From JAFIEN01 sp051859505 (lineage in GTDB: Bacteria > Pseudomonadota > Alphaproteobacteria > Rhodobacterales > Rhodobacteraceae), in the NCBI GenBank assembly GCA_051859505.1, contig JBHYFN010000036.1, positions 1 to 38,003 on the forward strand: a stretch of 38,003 nt of DNA. The letters are read 5' to 3'. Under the pieces are notes generated by a model that made no database searches, was not told the origin of the DNA, and worked only from the letters and a program-made list of their open reading frames with translations. Positions within the stretch are counted from its first letter, which is position 1; each line of letters opens with the position of its first letter. The translations under genes were made by a program, and so were the position numbers. This document shows positions 16,690 through 25,082 of this stretch, in pieces.

Positions 16690-16731
16690 AGTAACAAATC
16701 GGTTACTAAGCCTGAGGGCGTTACGTGTCAA
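16690..16731 (-). promoter_or_regulatory. Promoter of the minus-strand Gfo/Idh gene with TetR-type operator O1
   Basis: On the minus strand a perfect -35 TTGACA (16731-16726) is followed after 17 bases by TAGTAA (16708-16703). The palindrome AGTAAC-N6-GTTACT (16690-16707) covers the -10 and start region. The same palindrome, with one base changed, occurs at 17484-17501. Confidence 0.65.
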
Positions 16732-16773
16732 TTCTGTAGTGCGGGTCGGTAGTGGGGGTGTTTACTTGCCCGG

Positions 16774-16805
16774 GCCAGCATCAGCCAATGCCAGCATCAG
16801 CCAAT
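16774..16805. repeat. Perfect tandem 16-bp duplication at the tetR start
   Basis: GCCAGCATCAGCCAAT occurs twice in immediate tandem (16774-16789 and 16790-16805). The second copy supplies the first two bases of the ATG at 16804. The ATG formed at 16788 by the first copy is out of frame. It looks like a recent slippage duplication that may alter tetR translation. Confidence 0.85.
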
Positions 16806-17478
16806 GGCGGTACGAATGGACGTAAAGACAGACGACCGGGGCCAGCGTCCCCCGCGCGAGCGCAACCCGGAAAAGACGACGCATGACATTCTGGTCGCCG
16901 CGCGCGAGGAATTTGTCGATCACGGCCTTGATGGCGCGCGGATCGACCGGATCGCGGAGCGGGCCGGGGCCAACAAGCGGCTGATCTATCACTATGTGGG
17001 AAACAAGGAGGAGTTGTATTCCCGCGTTCTCATGGATGCCTATCGCGATGTGCGCGCGGGCGAGCGCAAGCTGCAGCTGACCGACCTGCCGCCGCGCGCG
17101 GCGATGGACCGGCTGGCGGGATTCACCTTCGACCATTTCGAGGCGAATCCCTGGTTCCTGCGGCTTCTGGCGAATGAGAACATCCACCGCGCGGCCTTTG
17201 TCTCGCAGATGCCGGAGGTGCGCGAGCTGACCTCGCCGATCATCGCGCAGCTGCGCGACGTGCTGGCCGCGGGCGAGGCGGAGGGGGTGTTCCGCAAGGG
17301 GGTGGACCCGATCCAGCTTTACATGTCGATCATCGGGCTAAGCTATTTCTTTTTCTCGAATATCCACACGCTGAGCGTGGTCTTTGGTCACCCTCTCGAC
17401 ACGCCCGAAAGCCGCGCCGCGCGGCGGGCGCATGTGATCGAGGTGGTGCGCGGATATCTGGCCGAACAACAGGGTTGA
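16804..17478 (+). CDS. TetR/AcrR-family transcriptional regulator
   Basis: This 224-aa repressor-type regulator has a helix-turn-helix at about residues 35-70 (GARIDRIAERAGANKRLIYH, then YVGNKEELYSRV). The helical ligand and dimer domain follows. No good ribosome site precedes the ATG at 16804; an ATG four codons later (16816) is possible. The gene lies between two promoters that share the palindrome A(G/A)TAAC-N6-GTTACT, one for the minus-strand Gfo/Idh gene and one for the operon at 17585. The simple reading is that it represses both and is released by an imported sugar or metabolite. A fully conserved ligand pocket cannot be judged from sequence. Confidence 0.9.
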   Translation: MAVRMDVKTDDRGQRPPRERNPEKTTHDILVAAREEFVDHGLDGARIDRIAERAGANKRLIYHYVGNKEELYSRVLMDAYRDVRAGERKLQLTDLPPRAAMDRLAGFTFDHFEANPWFLRLLANENIHRAAFVSQMPEVRELTSPIIAQLRDVLAAGEAEGVFRKGVDPIQLYMSIIGLSYFFFSNIHTLSVVFGHPLDTPESRAARRAHVIEVVRGYLAEQQG

Positions 17479-17503
17479 TCGGAAATAACCGTTCTGTTAC
17501 TTT
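17475..17503 (+). promoter_or_regulatory. Promoter of the uronate/sugar operon with TetR-type operator O2
   Basis: TTGATC (17475-17480) and TACTTT (17498-17503) are 17 bases apart and are weak -35/-10 matches. The palindrome AATAAC-N6-GTTACT (17484-17501) fills the spacer and reaches into the -10. It is nearly identical to O1 at 16690 and placed in much the same way. It begins six bases after the tetR stop. Confidence 0.6.
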
Positions 17504-17584
17504 TGCTCCTGCGGGCGGTTCAAACCGCCCTCAGACACGCGCGAGGGGGAGGAGGAAGCCGCTTCGCGCCCTAGGGAGGATCAG

Positions 17585-18870
17585 ATGTCATACAGAATGA
17601 ACCGCCGCCAGTTCGGCGGCGCGCTGGGTGGTGCCACCGCCTTGTCGCTGCTTGGAAGCCTTGGCGCGCGCGCGCAGGATGCCGCCCTCCAGTTGATCTG
17701 GTGGGGCAACCCCGACCGCGACCGCCGCACGCTTGAGGTGGTGGAGCTGTTCACAGAACGCACCGGCCGCGAGGTCATGCCCGAGACGCTGGGCTGGGGG
17801 GACTACTGGCAGAAGCTGGCGACCCAGGCCGCGGGCGGCAGCCTGCCCGACCTGATCCAGATGGATTCCGTTTCATCTTTGAATATGCCCGCCGGGGTCA
17901 GCTGGCCGCCCTTGACCCCTTCATGGGCGCGCAGCTGCAGCTGGCCGATTTCGACGCCAACCAGCTTGCCTCGGGCATGGTGGACGGCAACCTGTACGGC
18001 ATCTCGATGGGGGCGAATTCGCATTCGCATATCTACAAGAAGGATGTGCTTGCAGAGGCGGGCGGCACGATGCCCGACATGACGACCTGGACGCATGAGG
18101 ATTTCATGGCGCTGGGGATGTCGGTCAAGGACAACCTGCCCGCCGGCATGTTCTTCACTCAGAACATGGGCTTTATCGAGCCGCGGTTCGAAGGCTTCGT
18201 CCGCGCCCGCGGCAAGGCGCTTTACACCGAAGACGGCGAGATCGGCTTCGAGCTTCAGGACCTGAAGGATTACTTCGGCTACTGGAAGACGATGCAGGAC
18301 GAGGGGCTGACGCCTCCGGCGGATGTGCAGGCGCAGGATGCGACGGGGCGGATGGAGGAATCCATGATCGTCTCGGGCCGGTCGCTGTTCGGCTTCATCC
18401 ATTCCAACCAGCTTGTCGCCAACCAGAACCTTGTCACCGAAGAGCTTGAGATGGTGATGGTGCCGGGCGAGGCGGGCGGTGTGCCGGGTCAGTATCTGAA
18501 ACCGTCGATGTTCATGTCGATGGCCGAAAGCTCGACCAACAAGGAGGCGGCGGCAGAGCTGCTCATCTTCTTCATCACCGATCTCGAGGCGAACGACATC
18601 CTGCAGATCGAGCGCGGCGTGACGGGCGATCCGAATGTCGCCGCCCGGCTGATGGACGCGCTGACCGAGACCGAGCGCAAGATCGTCGATTACCTTGCCG
18701 TGGTGTCGGACAATGTCAGCCCCTTGCCGCCGCCGCCGCCGCAGAATGCGGGCGAGGTGGATCGGGCGATGCGTCCGGCCTGGGATGCGGTGGCCTTTGG
18801 CATGATCTCGCCCGATGACGGCGCGACGGCCTTCTACGACGAGGCCAACACGATCCTGTCGCGTACCTGA
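17585..18870 (+). pseudogene. Sugar-binding protein of ABC importer, disrupted by a one-base deletion
   Basis: This family-1 solute-binding protein starts at ATG 17585 (GGGAGGA just upstream) with a twin-arginine signal (NRRQFGGALGG). Translation is normal to LPDLIQMD, then leaves the frame at about 17867. Adding one base after GATT would give D-Y-R-F-I-F-E-Y-A-R-R and rejoin the frame that continues to the stop at 18868-18870. As read, the first frame ends at 18080-18082, after about 165 residues. The remaining frame, from an internal ATG at 17923, encodes 315 aa without a signal. Both parts look well conserved, so the lesion is recent or a sequencing error. If real, the importer lacks its receptor unless another binding protein serves it. 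Confidence 0.85.
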
Positions 18871-18880
18871 GGACCAATCC

Positions 18881-19843
18881 TTGACCGAGGCTGTCACCAC
18901 CAAGGGCGGGCAACATCCGTTGCCCGCCGCAGGATCCCTGTCGCCGTTCCGGCGGGCGCTGGCGCGCAATGCGCCGGGCTATCTGTTCCTGCTGCCCTGG
19001 CTTCTGGGGTTCTTCCTTCTGACGCTGGGGCCGGCGATGGCCTCGCTTTATCTGTCGTTCACGAAATACGACCTGCTGACCCCGCCGGTCTGGATCGGCC
19101 TCGACAATTACCAGTTCGCCGCCAACAGCGACCGGCGGCTGCGCAATGCGCTGGATGTGACCTTTACCTATGTGATCTGGTCGGTGCCGCTGAAACTGGC
19201 CGTGGCGCTGGCGCTGGCCATCGTGCTGGACAAGTCGGTGCGCGGCGTGTCGTTCTATCGCGCGACCTTTTACCTGCCGTCGCTGCTGGGGGCTTCGGTC
19301 GCCATCGCGGTGCTGTGGCGGCAGATCTTTGGCGCGGATGGTCTGGTGAACACGCTGCTTCTTCTGACGATCGGCTGGCAGGGGCCGTCCTGGGTGACGC
19401 ATCCGAGCTATTCGCTGACGACGCTGATCGTGCTGGCGATCTGGCAGTTCGGATCACCGATGATCATCTTCCTTGCCGGTCTGCGGCAGATCCCGCAGGA
19501 TCTGTATGAGGCGGCGTCGATGGACGGCGCCGGGCCCTTGCGGCAGTTCTTCAAGATCACGCTGCCGCTGCTGGCGCCGGTGGTGTTCTTCAACCTGGTC
19601 TTCCAGACGATCGAGGCGTTCAAGGCCTTTACCCCGGCCTATGTGGTTTCGGGCGGGCAGGGGGGGCCGATCGACTCCACCCTGTTCTATTCGCTCTACC
19701 TTTATACCGAGGCCTTCGCGAACCTGCGCATGGGCTATGCCTCGGCGCTGGCGTGGATCCTTCTGGTGATCATCGGGTTCTTTACGGCGATTGCCTTCGC
19801 GACCTCGAAATACTGGGTCTATTACGAGGATGAGGGGCGCTGA
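18881..19843 (+). CDS. Carbohydrate ABC transporter permease, MalF type
   Basis: This inner-membrane permease is read from TTG at 18881, giving 320 aa. TGAGGA, which includes the stop of the binding-protein gene, lies 7 bases before it. The longer frame from 18815 overlaps that gene and adds an arginine-rich, non-family extension, so it is rejected. The first span is YLFLLPWLLGFFLLTLG. The EAA loop is DLYEAASMDGAGPLRQFF. It forms the membrane channel with the permease that follows, to which it is coupled by a one-base overlap (TGATG at 19841-19845). Confidence 0.92.
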   Translation: MTEAVTTKGGQHPLPAAGSLSPFRRALARNAPGYLFLLPWLLGFFLLTLGPAMASLYLSFTKYDLLTPPVWIGLDNYQFAANSDRRLRNALDVTFTYVIWSVPLKLAVALALAIVLDKSVRGVSFYRATFYLPSLLGASVAIAVLWRQIFGADGLVNTLLLLTIGWQGPSWVTHPSYSLTTLIVLAIWQFGSPMIIFLAGLRQIPQDLYEAASMDGAGPLRQFFKITLPLLAPVVFFNLVFQTIEAFKAFTPAYVVSGGQGGPIDSTLFYSLYLYTEAFANLRMGYASALAWILLVIIGFFTAIAFATSKYWVYYEDEGR

Positions 19844-20691
19844 TGTCGGAGAGACCCATCTCGCGCGGGCAGGCTTTGTGGCGCCATACGGTGCTGATCC
19901 TTGCCTCGATCATCATGCTTTATCCGCTTCTGTGGATGCTGATGTCGTCGTTCAAGCCGGACAACCTGATCTTTTCGGATCCGATGGGCCTGCCCGAGGC
20001 GATCAAGTGGGACAATTACGTCAACGGCTGGAACGCCCTGGCGGTGTCGTTCACGACGTTCTACAAGAACTCCTTCATCATCGCGATCCTTGCGGTGATC
20101 GGCAATGTGCTGGCCTGTTCGCTAACGGCCTTTGCCTTTGCCCGGCTGGAGTTCCGGGGGCGGAAGATCTGGTTCGCGCTGATGATGGGGACGCTGATGC
20201 TGCCCTATCACGTCACCCTCGTGCCGCAATATGTGCTGTTCCAGAACCTTGGCTGGGTGAACACCTTTCTGCCGCTGATCGTGCCCAAGTTCATGGCGGT
20301 GGATGCCTTCTTCATCTTCCTGATGGTGCAGTTCTTCCGCGGCATCCCGCGCGAGATCGACGAGGCGGCGGTGATGGATGGCTGCGGGCCGTGGCGGATC
20401 TACTGGAAGATCATGCTGCCGCTGTCGACGCCGGTTCTGGCCACGGCTGCGATCTTCAGCTTCATCTGGACCTATGACGATTTCCTTGGTCCGCTGATCT
20501 ACCTCAACCGGATGCAGGATTACACGGTGCCGCTGGCGCTGCGGGCCTTCATCGACAGCTCGGGCGGCGAAAGCCTTTATGGCGCGATGTTCGCCATGTC
20601 GACGCTGTCGCTGGTGCCGGTTTTCATCGTCTTCCTCGCTTTCCAGAAACTTTTGATCCGTGGCGTGGCCATGGGTGCGCTGAAAAGGTGA
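19843..20691 (+). CDS. Carbohydrate ABC transporter permease, MalG type
   Basis: This 282-aa permease has a first span at about residues 16-35 (TVLILASIIMLYPLLWMLMS) and further spans to the C-terminus. The EAA loop is EIDEAAVMDGCGPWRIYWK. It has the usual MalG length and the C-terminal GALKR tail. The start overlaps the preceding stop. Together with the permease at 18881, the ATPase at 22815 and the damaged binding protein it makes a CUT1 importer. The substrate is inferred only from neighbours, which point to a uronate-containing or modified glycoside. Confidence 0.93.
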   Translation: MSERPISRGQALWRHTVLILASIIMLYPLLWMLMSSFKPDNLIFSDPMGLPEAIKWDNYVNGWNALAVSFTTFYKNSFIIAILAVIGNVLACSLTAFAFARLEFRGRKIWFALMMGTLMLPYHVTLVPQYVLFQNLGWVNTFLPLIVPKFMAVDAFFIFLMVQFFRGIPREIDEAAVMDGCGPWRIYWKIMLPLSTPVLATAAIFSFIWTYDDFLGPLIYLNRMQDYTVPLALRAFIDSSGGESLYGAMFAMSTLSLVPVFIVFLAFQKLLIRGVAMGALKR

Positions 20692-20693
20692 AC

Positions 20694-21734
20694 ATGTCTG
20701 ACCGTTCCTTCGATTTCGCCGTCATCGGCATCAACCACGGCCATATCTACGGCCAGGTGGACCAGATGCTGGGGGCCGGCTGCCGCCTGACGAAATTCCT
20801 CGCGCCCGAGGAGGATCTGGCGGCGGCGTTCTCCAGGACCTATCCGCAGGCCACCCGCGTGACAGAGGAGGCGGCGATCCTTGACGATGCGTCCGTGCGG
20901 CTGGTCGTGGGCGCGGGCATCCCGGCCGAGCGGGGGCCGATGGCGATCCGGGCGATGCGGGCGGGCAAGGATGTGATGCTGGACAAGCCCGGCGTCGTGA
21001 ACCGCGCGCAGCTTGAGGCGCTGAAAGCGGCGCAGGCGGAAACCGGGCAGATCCTCTCGATCCTCTATTCCGAGCATTACACCCAGCGCGCCACCGTGAA
21101 GGCGGTCGAGATGGTGCGCGAGGGCGCCATCGGGCGGGTGATCCAGACGGTGGGGCTTGGGCCGCATCGGAAGGGGAATTACGGCCGGCCCGACTGGTTC
21201 TGGGATCCGGCGCGCAACGGCTCGATCCTGACGGATATCGCCAGCCACCAGTTCGAGCAGTTCCTGTCGATCACCGGCTCGACCGAGGCGCGGATCGTCT
21301 CGAGCGTGGAGGAGAATTTCGACACGCCCGACCATCCGGGTTTCTTCGATTACGGTCATGCGGTTGTCGCCTCGGACCATGCGACCGGGTTCATCCGGGT
21401 GGACTGGTTCACGCCTGATGGCTCGCCCGCATGGGGCGACGGGCGGCTCTTCGTGCTGGGGACAGAGGGCAATATCGAGTTGCGCAAATACATGGATACC
21501 GAAGGCCGCCCCGGCGGGGATCACCTGTTCCTGACCGATCACAAGGGCACGCGGCATATCGACTGCAGCGCCGTGCCTTTGACCTATGGCGCGCGGCTGC
21601 GTGACGATGTGCTGGACCGGACCGCGACCGCGATGCCGCAGGATCACTGCTTTCGCGCGGTCGAGCTTGCGATCACGGCGCATGAGGTCTCGGCCCGGCT
21701 GCCGGGCGCGCGGCCCAAGGGGGTGGCGGCATGA
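20694..21734 (+). CDS. Gfo/Idh/MocA family oxidoreductase (first of three in the operon)
   Basis: This NAD(P)-dependent dehydrogenase has 346 aa from ATG 20694 (GTG at 20688 is an alternative, but AAAGGTG is better placed for the ATG). The nucleotide-binding part starts FDFAVIGINHGHIYG, a variant of the usual GxGxxG. The EKP motif reads DKPG (Lys98), a recognised variant. The central part includes SEHYTQRATVKAVEMVREGA and ILTDIASHQFEQFLSITG, typical of this family's C-terminal domain, with His in the catalytic region. It overlaps neighbours at both ends in a tightly packed operon. It probably oxidises a sugar hydroxyl; which one is unknown. Confidence 0.9.
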   Translation: MSDRSFDFAVIGINHGHIYGQVDQMLGAGCRLTKFLAPEEDLAAAFSRTYPQATRVTEEAAILDDASVRLVVGAGIPAERGPMAIRAMRAGKDVMLDKPGVVNRAQLEALKAAQAETGQILSILYSEHYTQRATVKAVEMVREGAIGRVIQTVGLGPHRKGNYGRPDWFWDPARNGSILTDIASHQFEQFLSITGSTEARIVSSVEENFDTPDHPGFFDYGHAVVASDHATGFIRVDWFTPDGSPAWGDGRLFVLGTEGNIELRKYMDTEGRPGGDHLFLTDHKGTRHIDCSAVPLTYGARLRDDVLDRTATAMPQDHCFRAVELAITAHEVSARLPGARPKGVAA

Positions 21735-22828
21735 GCCGGCGGTTGCGGATCGGAGTCGTCGGTGCAGGCATCGGCGCGTCGCATATCGAGGGCTATCAGG
21801 CGCTGCCCGATATGTTCGAGGTCGTGTCGCTTTGCGACATCAATGACGCACGCCGGGACGGTGTGGCGTCAAAATACAACATTGCCGGGCAGGATGCGCG
21901 GTTCGAGGATCTGCTGGCGCGCGACCTTGATTTCGTGGATATCTGCACGCCCTCGGGCCTGCATCACGGGCAGGTGCTGCAGGCGATGCGCGCCGGTCAT
22001 AACGTGGTGATCGAAAAGCCCGTGGGCAATTGCCTGGCACAGGTCGACGAGCAGATCGCGCTGGCGACGGAAACCGGGCGGCTGGCCTGCCCGATCTTCC
22101 AGTATCGCTTCGGCCTTGGCGTGCAGCGGCTGCATCATCTGATTGCCAAGGGCCTGGCCGGCCCCGCCAGCGTCGCCACGGCCGAGACGCATTGGTTTCG
22201 GGGGGCGGAATATTACGGCGCCGCCGCCTGGCGCGGCACCTTCGATGGCGAGCTGGGCGGCTGTCTGACCACCCATGCCATCCATATCCACGACATGATG
22301 TGCGAGCTTCTGGGCCCCATCGCCCGCGTCCATGCCCGCACCGCGCGGCGGGTGAACGGGAACGAGACCGAGGATATGGCCGTCCTGTCCCTGGCCTTCG
22401 AAAGCGGCGCCTTCGGCACCTCCTCTGTCACGCTGGGATCGCGGGAGGAAATGTCGCGCCTGCGCGTCTGTTTCCGCGATCTGGTGGGGGAAAGCGGGCG
22501 CGATCCCTACAACCCCGGGCACGAGCCCTGGACCTTTCCGCATGACGACCCGGCCGAGGCCGCGCGGATCGCCGCGGCGATGGAGGATTTCGTGCCGCTG
22601 CCCGAACGTTTCGCGGGCCAGTTCCATCGGCTCTATCACGCCGTGACCGAGGGCGGCCCGCTGCCCGTGACGCTTGGCGATGCGCGGCGGTCGGTCGAGC
22701 TTTTGACCGCGGCCTATTGGTCGGCCCGGACGGGCGAGGAGGTGGCCCTGCCGATCGGGCCGGATCATCCGTTCTACAACGGCTGGCTTGCGACGATGAA
22801 AGAGGATCACCAGAATGGCCGGGCTTGA
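21731..22828 (+). CDS. Gfo/Idh/MocA family oxidoreductase (second)
   Basis: This is a 365-aa dehydrogenase with a standard Rossmann motif VVGAGIGASH (9-18), VIEKP with Lys96, and the family's second domain. GCLTTHAIHIHDMMCELLG, in the second half, places the conserved His of the active site. The ATG overlaps the preceding stop by four bases, and its end overlaps the ATPase start by 14 bases. It differs clearly in sequence from the first and third Gfo/Idh enzymes here. The three are therefore likely to act on different carbons or intermediates rather than being recent copies. Confidence 0.91.
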   Translation: MSRRLRIGVVGAGIGASHIEGYQALPDMFEVVSLCDINDARRDGVASKYNIAGQDARFEDLLARDLDFVDICTPSGLHHGQVLQAMRAGHNVVIEKPVGNCLAQVDEQIALATETGRLACPIFQYRFGLGVQRLHHLIAKGLAGPASVATAETHWFRGAEYYGAAAWRGTFDGELGGCLTTHAIHIHDMMCELLGPIARVHARTARRVNGNETEDMAVLSLAFESGAFGTSSVTLGSREEMSRLRVCFRDLVGESGRDPYNPGHEPWTFPHDDPAEAARIAAAMEDFVPLPERFAGQFHRLYHAVTEGGPLPVTLGDARRSVELLTAAYWSARTGEEVALPIGPDHPFYNGWLATMKEDHQNGRA

Positions 22829-23900
22829 GCTTCGCAAGGTCTACAAGCGCTTTGCCGCGGTCGAGGTGATCCACGGGATCGACCTCGAGGTGCAGCCGGG
22901 CGAGTTCGTCGTCTTCGTCGGGCCTTCGGGCTGCGGCAAGTCCACGCTTCTGCGGATGATCGCGGGGCTTGAGCCGATCTCGGACGGGCAGTTGCTGATC
23001 GGCGGGCAGGATGTGACCGATGTGCCGGCGGTCAAGCGCGGGCTGGCGATGGTGTTCCAGAGCTATGCGCTTTATCCGCATATGTCGGTGCGCAAGAACC
23101 TGTCCTTCGGGCTTGAGACCATCGGCGCCCCCAAGGCCGAGATCGCGCAGAAAGTGGCCGAGGCGGCCGAGATCCTGCAGATCACGCCGCTTCTGGACCG
23201 CAAGCCCGGGCAGTTGTCGGGCGGGCAGCGGCAGCGGGTGGCCATCGGCCGGGCCATCGTGCGCGAGCCGCGGATCTTCCTCTTTGACGAGCCGCTGTCG
23301 AACCTTGACGCCGAATTGCGGATGCAGATGCGGGTCGAGATCAACAAGCTGCACCGCCGCCTTGGCGCGACGATGATCTTCGTCACCCATGACCAGGTCG
23401 AGGCGATGACTTTGGCCGACCGGATCGTCGTGCTGCGCGCGGGCGTGGTAGAGCAGGTGGGCACGCCGCTGGACCTTTATAACCACCCCGCCAACACCTT
23501 TGTCGCGGGCTTCATCGGCAGCCCAAGGATGAACCTTCTGGCCGCCAGCGTCACCGCGCAAAGCGGGCAGGATGTGCAGGTGACGATCGAGGGGGGCAAG
23601 GCGGTGTCCTTGCGGCTGGAAAACCCGGTGCCGGTGGGCACGAAAGTCACGCTGGGCGTGCGGCCCGAGGCTCTGGTTCCGGTGGAAGAGGGGCACGGGC
23701 TGATGCGGGGCGAGGTGCAGATCACCGAGCAGATGGGGGGCGAAAGCTTTGTCTATGTGGGTCTGCCGAACGGGCGGACGGTGACGCTCGAGATTGCGGG
23801 GCAGCCGCAGATCACCCCGGGCGAGCAGATGGAGGTGGGCGTCGATGGCGGCCGGATCCATCTGTTCGGCCCCGATGAACAGGTATTGCGGCAGGTCTGA
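22815..23900 (+). CDS. Sugar ABC transporter ATP-binding protein (MalK/UgpC type)
   Basis: This 361-aa ATPase belongs to the importer of this operon. It has Walker A GPSGCGKST (36-44), Q-loop FQSYALYPHMSV, signature LSGGQRQR, Walker B FLFDEPLSNLD and switch VTHDQ. The C-terminal TOBE-type domain is complete (about 240-361). It overlaps the preceding oxidoreductase gene by 14 bases. Full length and all catalytic motifs intact argue that the transporter is otherwise functional despite the damaged binding-protein gene. Confidence 0.94.
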   Translation: MAGLELRKVYKRFAAVEVIHGIDLEVQPGEFVVFVGPSGCGKSTLLRMIAGLEPISDGQLLIGGQDVTDVPAVKRGLAMVFQSYALYPHMSVRKNLSFGLETIGAPKAEIAQKVAEAAEILQITPLLDRKPGQLSGGQRQRVAIGRAIVREPRIFLFDEPLSNLDAELRMQMRVEINKLHRRLGATMIFVTHDQVEAMTLADRIVVLRAGVVEQVGTPLDLYNHPANTFVAGFIGSPRMNLLAASVTAQSGQDVQVTIEGGKAVSLRLENPVPVGTKVTLGVRPEALVPVEEGHGLMRGEVQITEQMGGESFVYVGLPNGRTVTLEIAGQPQITPGEQMEVGVDGGRIHLFGPDEQVLRQV

Positions 23901-23927
23901 GACCGCCCGGAAGACAGGAGGCCCGAC

Positions 23928-25079
23928 ATGGCCGTGAAGAAACTTGGCATCATCATGCACGGCGTGACCGGGCGGATGGGGTATAATCAGCATCTTGTGC
24001 GCTCGGTCCTGGCGATCCGCGATCAGGGGGGGGTGACGCTTTCCGACGGGAGCCGGGTGCAGGTGGATCCGATCATCGTCGGCCGCGATGCGGAAAAGAT
24101 CCGCGCGCTGGCCGAGAAGCATGGCATCGCGCGGCATACGACGGATCTGGCGGCGGCACTTGCCAACCCGGAGGATACGGTTTTCTTCGACGCGGCCTCT
24201 ACCCGGCTGCGGCCCGCGCTGCTGCGGCAGGCGATTGATGCGGGGAAACATGTGTACTGCGAAAAGCCGGTCTCGGAGGGGCTGGACGAGGCGCTTGCCA
24301 TCGCGCGGCATGCGCGCGCGAAGGGTGTGAAGAACGGGATCGTGCATGACAAGCTGTCGTTGCCGGGGCTGATGAAGCTCAAGCGGCTGCGGGACTCGGG
24401 GTTCTTCGGGCGCATCCTCTCGGTCAAGGGGGATTTCGGCTATTGGGTGTTCGAGGGCGACTGGATGCCCGCGCAGCGCCCCTCGTGGAACTATCGTGCG
24501 GCCGATGGCGGGGGGATCGTGTCGGACATGCTCTGCCACTGGCGCTATGTGCTGGATAACGTGGTGGCGCCGGTGCGGTCGGTTTCCTGCCACACGGCGG
24601 TGCATATCCCCGAGCGGTGGGACGAGAAGGGCCAGGCCTACAAGGCCGATGCGGATGACGCCGCCTATGCGACCTTCGAGCTTGAGGGCGGGATCATCGC
24701 GCAGATCAACTCGAGCTGGTGCACGCGGGTGCGGCGGGATGATCTGGTGACGTTCCAGATTGATGGCACGCTGGGATCGGCCGTGGCGGGGCTGCATCGC
24801 TGCTTCAGCCAGCACCGGGTGAACACGCCGAAACCGGTCTGGAACCCGGATCAGCCGCAGGCGCTCAACTTCTACGAGGGCTGGGAAGAGGTGCCCGACA
24901 ACATGGTTTTCGACAACGGGTTCAAGGTGCAGTGGGAAGGCTTCCTGCGCCATGTCGTGGAAGATGCGCCGTGGAACTACACGCTCTTGGAAGGCGCGAA
25001 GGGCGTGCAGCTGGCGGAAGCCGGCTACCTTTCGGCCCGCGAGCGGCGTTGGGTCGATCTGGCCCCGCTCGAGATTTAG
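23928..25079 (+). CDS. Gfo/Idh/MocA family oxidoreductase (third)
   Basis: This 383-aa enzyme has a good ribosome site (AGGAGG) before ATG 23928. The N-terminus reads LGIIMHGVTGRMGYN, with a GVTGRMG loop reminiscent of dihydrodipicolinate reductases, but the later CEKP (Lys113) and the second domain are Gfo/Idh. GVKNGIVHDKLSLPGLMKLK and DGGGIVSDMLCHWRYVLDN are characteristic of the branch. It opens a second block of the operon, four codon-tight genes with DUF993 next, after a 27-base gap. Its partner is probably the DUF993 protein three bases downstream. Reaction unknown. Confidence 0.9.
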   Translation: MAVKKLGIIMHGVTGRMGYNQHLVRSVLAIRDQGGVTLSDGSRVQVDPIIVGRDAEKIRALAEKHGIARHTTDLAAALANPEDTVFFDAASTRLRPALLRQAIDAGKHVYCEKPVSEGLDEALAIARHARAKGVKNGIVHDKLSLPGLMKLKRLRDSGFFGRILSVKGDFGYWVFEGDWMPAQRPSWNYRAADGGGIVSDMLCHWRYVLDNVVAPVRSVSCHTAVHIPERWDEKGQAYKADADDAAYATFELEGGIIAQINSSWCTRVRRDDLVTFQIDGTLGSAVAGLHRCFSQHRVNTPKPVWNPDQPQALNFYEGWEEVPDNMVFDNGFKVQWEGFLRHVVEDAPWNYTLLEGAKGVQLAEAGYLSARERRWVDLAPLEI

Positions 25080-25082
25080 GCG

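Noticed and set aside
18815..18880. Permease start at 18815
   Set aside because: It overlaps the end of the binding-protein gene and adds a non-family arginine-rich segment; the TTG at 18881 has a good ribosome site.
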